From contig NZ_SRRT01000005.1 of the NCBI RefSeq assembly GCF_004784475.1, positions 576,973 to 640,972 of the forward strand: DNA of 64,000 nt. Direction: 5' to 3'. Numbering within the stretch: the stretch's first letter is position 1; every line of letters starts with the position of its first letter. The translations under genes and the position numbers were made by a program. The notes below the pieces were generated by a model. The model was not told where the DNA came from and did not search any database. It saw only the letters and a list, made by a program, of their open reading frames with translations. The DNA is from Streptomyces bauhiniae (lineage in GTDB: Bacteria; Actinomycetota; Actinomycetes; Streptomycetales; Streptomycetaceae). Shown piece after piece: positions 62,432-64,000 of this stretch.

Positions 62432-63040
62432 CTACAAAGGCGACCACCCCCGCAACACCGCGCCAACCATCGCCTGAAGCTCATCCCGGCACACCCCACT
62501 GGCCGCCTGCACCGCGATGCCATGTGCCAACGTGGTCACGTACCGGGCCAGAAGCCCCGCATCGGTGCCCGCCGAAAGGTCACCCTCCTCGACGGCCCGC
62601 TCGAACCGCTCCCGAATCCGTACGTAACCGTCGTTGCGCCACCCGATGAGGAGTTCCTGGGCCGCCCGACCCGACTCACCGGCGGCCAGCGCCCCTTGGA
62701 CACCCATGCACCCCTGCGGCCCGGACGAAGCGGTGGTGGTCCGGATGACGCCGGACAGGATCGCGGTGACGACGCCGAGGGCGGACGGCTCCTCCAGCGC
62801 GTCGTCCAGGTAGGCGCTCGGGCCCTCCGTATACCGCTCCAGGGCCTTGCGGAACAGCTCCTCCTTGTTGCCGAAGGCCGCGTACATGCTTGTCGCCGAG
62901 ATGCCCATCGCGCTGGTCAGGCGGCCCAGGCTGGCGCCCTCGTAGCCGTGTTCCCAGAAGACCAGCATGGCGCGTTCGAGGGCCTCGCCGGTGTCGAAGC
63001 CCCGCGGGCGGCCGCTCGGGCCTTTCTTCTCCGTCTTCAC
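62432..63040 (-). CDS. TetR-family regulator of the adjacent SDR gene
   Basis: The 202-residue protein begins with a basic leader and TetR helix-turn-helix (LERAMLVFWEHGYEGASLGR, then ISATSMYAAFGNKEELFRKA). The C-terminal part (GPQGCMGVQGALAAGESGRA) is of the type that often senses electrophiles or quinones. It is divergent from the SDR gene, with a long inverted repeat between. Probable role: ligand-released repressor of the SDR and following genes and of itself. Confidence 0.87.
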   Translation of the reverse strand: MKTEKKGPSGRPRGFDTGEALERAMLVFWEHGYEGASLGRLTSAMGISATSMYAAFGNKEELFRKALERYTEGPSAYLDDALEEPSALGVVTAILSGVIRTTTASSGPQGCMGVQGALAAGESGRAAQELLIGWRNDGYVRIRERFERAVEEGDLSAGTDAGLLARYVTTLAHGIAVQAASGVCRDELQAMVGAVLRGWSPL

Positions 63041-63056
63041 CCGTTCATTCTATCTC

Positions 63057-63114
63057 TTCTGTAGTGACCGATACGAAAGTGCTAGGCTTGCATTCTGCAT
63101 CGATCACTACAGAA
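63057..63114. promoter_or_regulatory. Inverted repeat with GTAGTGACC core, TetR operator
   Basis: TTCTGTAGTGACCGAT (63057-63072) and the complement of TTCTGTAGTGATCGAT (63099-63114) differ at one base and are 26 bp apart. They cover the divergent promoters of the TetR and SDR genes. The core GTAGTGACC also occurs in the site at 45050, upstream of the amidohydrolase. Confidence 0.75.
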
Positions 63115-63131
63115 TGTGGAGGGCAGTCGAC

Positions 63132-63872
63132 ATGGGACTTCTCGAGGGCAAGACCGCAGTGGTCACGGGGGCCAGCGCCGGGATCGGTTTCGCCAGTGCC
63201 AAACGGCTGGCGGCCGAGGGCGCCCATGTGTTCCTCACCGGGCGGCGGAAGGACGAACTCGACGCTGCCGTCGCGGAGATCGGCCCGGCGGCCACCGCCG
63301 TCACCGGTGACATCGCGGACCTGGCCGACCTGGACCGGCTCTACGAGGCCGTCCGCAGCCGGGGCCGGGGGCTGGACGTGCTGTTCGCCAACGCCTCCGT
63401 CGCCGACCTCGTACCGCTCGAACAGGTCACCGAGGAGCACTTCGACCGCCTCTTCGGCATCAACGTCCGGGGCACGCTGTTCACCGTCCAGAAGGCGTTG
63501 CCCCTCCTCAACGACGGTGCCTCCGTGATCTTGAACGGCTCCACGAACGTGGACGTCGGCGACGAGGGGCTCGGTGTGTACGCGGCGACCAAGGCCGCCA
63601 CCCGCTCCCTTGCCCGGACCTGGGCCAACGAACTCAAGGAACGCGGCATCCGGGTCAACACCGTCACGCCCGGCCCGACCGACACTCCGGCGCTGTCGGC
63701 GCTCACCCCCGACGCGGAGCGGTTCAAGGAGCAGTTGTCGGCGCGGGTGCCGCTGGGCCGGCTCGGGCGGCCGGAGGAGGTCGCCGCCGCCGTGGCCTTC
63801 CTCGCCTCGGACCAGAGCAGCTTCGTCACGGGGTCGAGCCTGTACGTCGACGGTGGCCTCAACCAGATCTGA
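63132..63872 (+). CDS. Short-chain dehydrogenase/reductase (SDR)
   Basis: The 246-residue protein has the classical SDR set: cofactor motif TGASAGIG near residue 13, the LFANASVAD position of the usual NNAG motif, a Ser in ILNGSTNV, and the active-site YAATK, followed by VNTVTPGPTDTPALS. The conventional NAG is changed to ANAS. The substrate is unknown. GGAGG lies about ten bases upstream. Divergence from the TetR gene and the shared operator indicate induction by a ligand of that regulator. The SnoaL-like gene follows 28 bp later and is probably co-transcribed. Confidence 0.88.
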   Translation: MGLLEGKTAVVTGASAGIGFASAKRLAAEGAHVFLTGRRKDELDAAVAEIGPAATAVTGDIADLADLDRLYEAVRSRGRGLDVLFANASVADLVPLEQVTEEHFDRLFGINVRGTLFTVQKALPLLNDGASVILNGSTNVDVGDEGLGVYAATKAATRSLARTWANELKERGIRVNTVTPGPTDTPALSALTPDAERFKEQLSARVPLGRLGRPEEVAAAVAFLASDQSSFVTGSSLYVDGGLNQI

Positions 63873-63900
63873 GCCCCCCCCCCACAGAAAGGCCGGCCGA

Positions 63901-64000
63901 TGTCCGACCTGCGCGCGTTCTACGAGCGCTACCTCAAGGCACTCAACGCCCACGAGTTCGACGGCATGGGCGAGTTCATCGCCGACCGGACCACCCTGAA
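63901..64000 (+). CDS. SnoaL-like (NTF2-fold) protein, N-terminal fragment at window edge
   Basis: ATG 63901 follows GAAAGG. The visible residues MSDLRAFYERYLKALNAHEF and DGMGEFIAD are typical of SnoaL-like ester cyclases and related NTF2-fold proteins. The gene continues beyond the window. It lies in operon position after the SDR gene. Confidence 0.65.

Overview
The window is high-GC actinobacterial DNA and is most likely from a Streptomyces chromosome. Third codon positions are strongly G/C. Ribosome-binding sites are GGAGG-like, starts are often GTG or overlapping ATGA/GTGA, and there are many TetR/IclR regulators, a Tat-exported enzyme, large secreted RHS and LamG proteins and several degraded IS elements. 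I recognise no tRNA, rRNA or CRISPR array.

Left part (1-41,256) is an accessory island. It starts with the N-terminal part of a secreted RHS/YD-repeat protein that runs off the left edge. Then come an IS5-family element with perfect ends but a catalytic D-to-N change, a 777-residue protein with ten cysteine-rich modules and an embedded GIY-YIG-like domain (3718-6051), and an internally deleted IS (6128-6583). A PD-(D/E)XK-like gene follows (6747-7361). Next is a block flanked by 340-bp direct copies of the end of that nuclease gene (7141-7480 and 18709-19047). This block holds a vWA / PP2C / kinase-HhH triad of the TerY-P type and a very large NTPase with a Cap4/DUF4297-like N-terminal nuclease domain, interrupted by one +1 frame break.

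The next block (19340-24541, minus strand) is a candidate conflict operon. It has a small upstream protein, a 1418-residue STAND NTPase with a long helical-repeat C-terminus, and a 130-residue two-TM protein. The small membrane protein carries at its C-terminus two copies of a Gly-rich motif found once at the N-terminus of the STAND protein. I consider this the best candidate for an undescribed system. After IS and integrase wreckage (24.6-26.8 kb) come a candidate immunity gene, a 2400-residue RHS toxin with a HINT domain and a nuclease-like tip, and a divergent 2048-residue secreted DNRLRE/SGNH/LamG protein.

Three copies of a ~170-230 bp structured repeat lie at 3095, 25032 and 41086. They divide the island into two segments of about 22 and 16 kb, and the third copy runs into the 3' end of the first catabolic gene.

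Right part (41,229-56,608) is a meta-cleavage aromatic catabolic region. An operon encodes the lower pathway: 2-hydroxypentadienoate hydratase, acylating acetaldehyde dehydrogenase and 4-hydroxy-2-oxovalerate aldolase, with a divergent IclR regulator. There are two parallel upper modules. One has an FAD hydroxylase, a ring-cleavage hydrolase and an extradiol dioxygenase; the other has an extradiol dioxygenase, flavin reductase, hydrolase and HsaA-like monooxygenase. Two ACMSD-type amidohydrolases and two TetR regulators accompany them. Each regulator region has operator-like palindromes.

The end (56,674-64,000) looks like ordinary chromosome: an NCS1 permease with a 43-residue membrane protein, an SRPBCC protein, a 2H phosphoesterase, a LysE exporter, an FKBP isomerase, two divergent TetR modules with clear inverted-repeat operators, an SDR and the start of a SnoaL-like gene.
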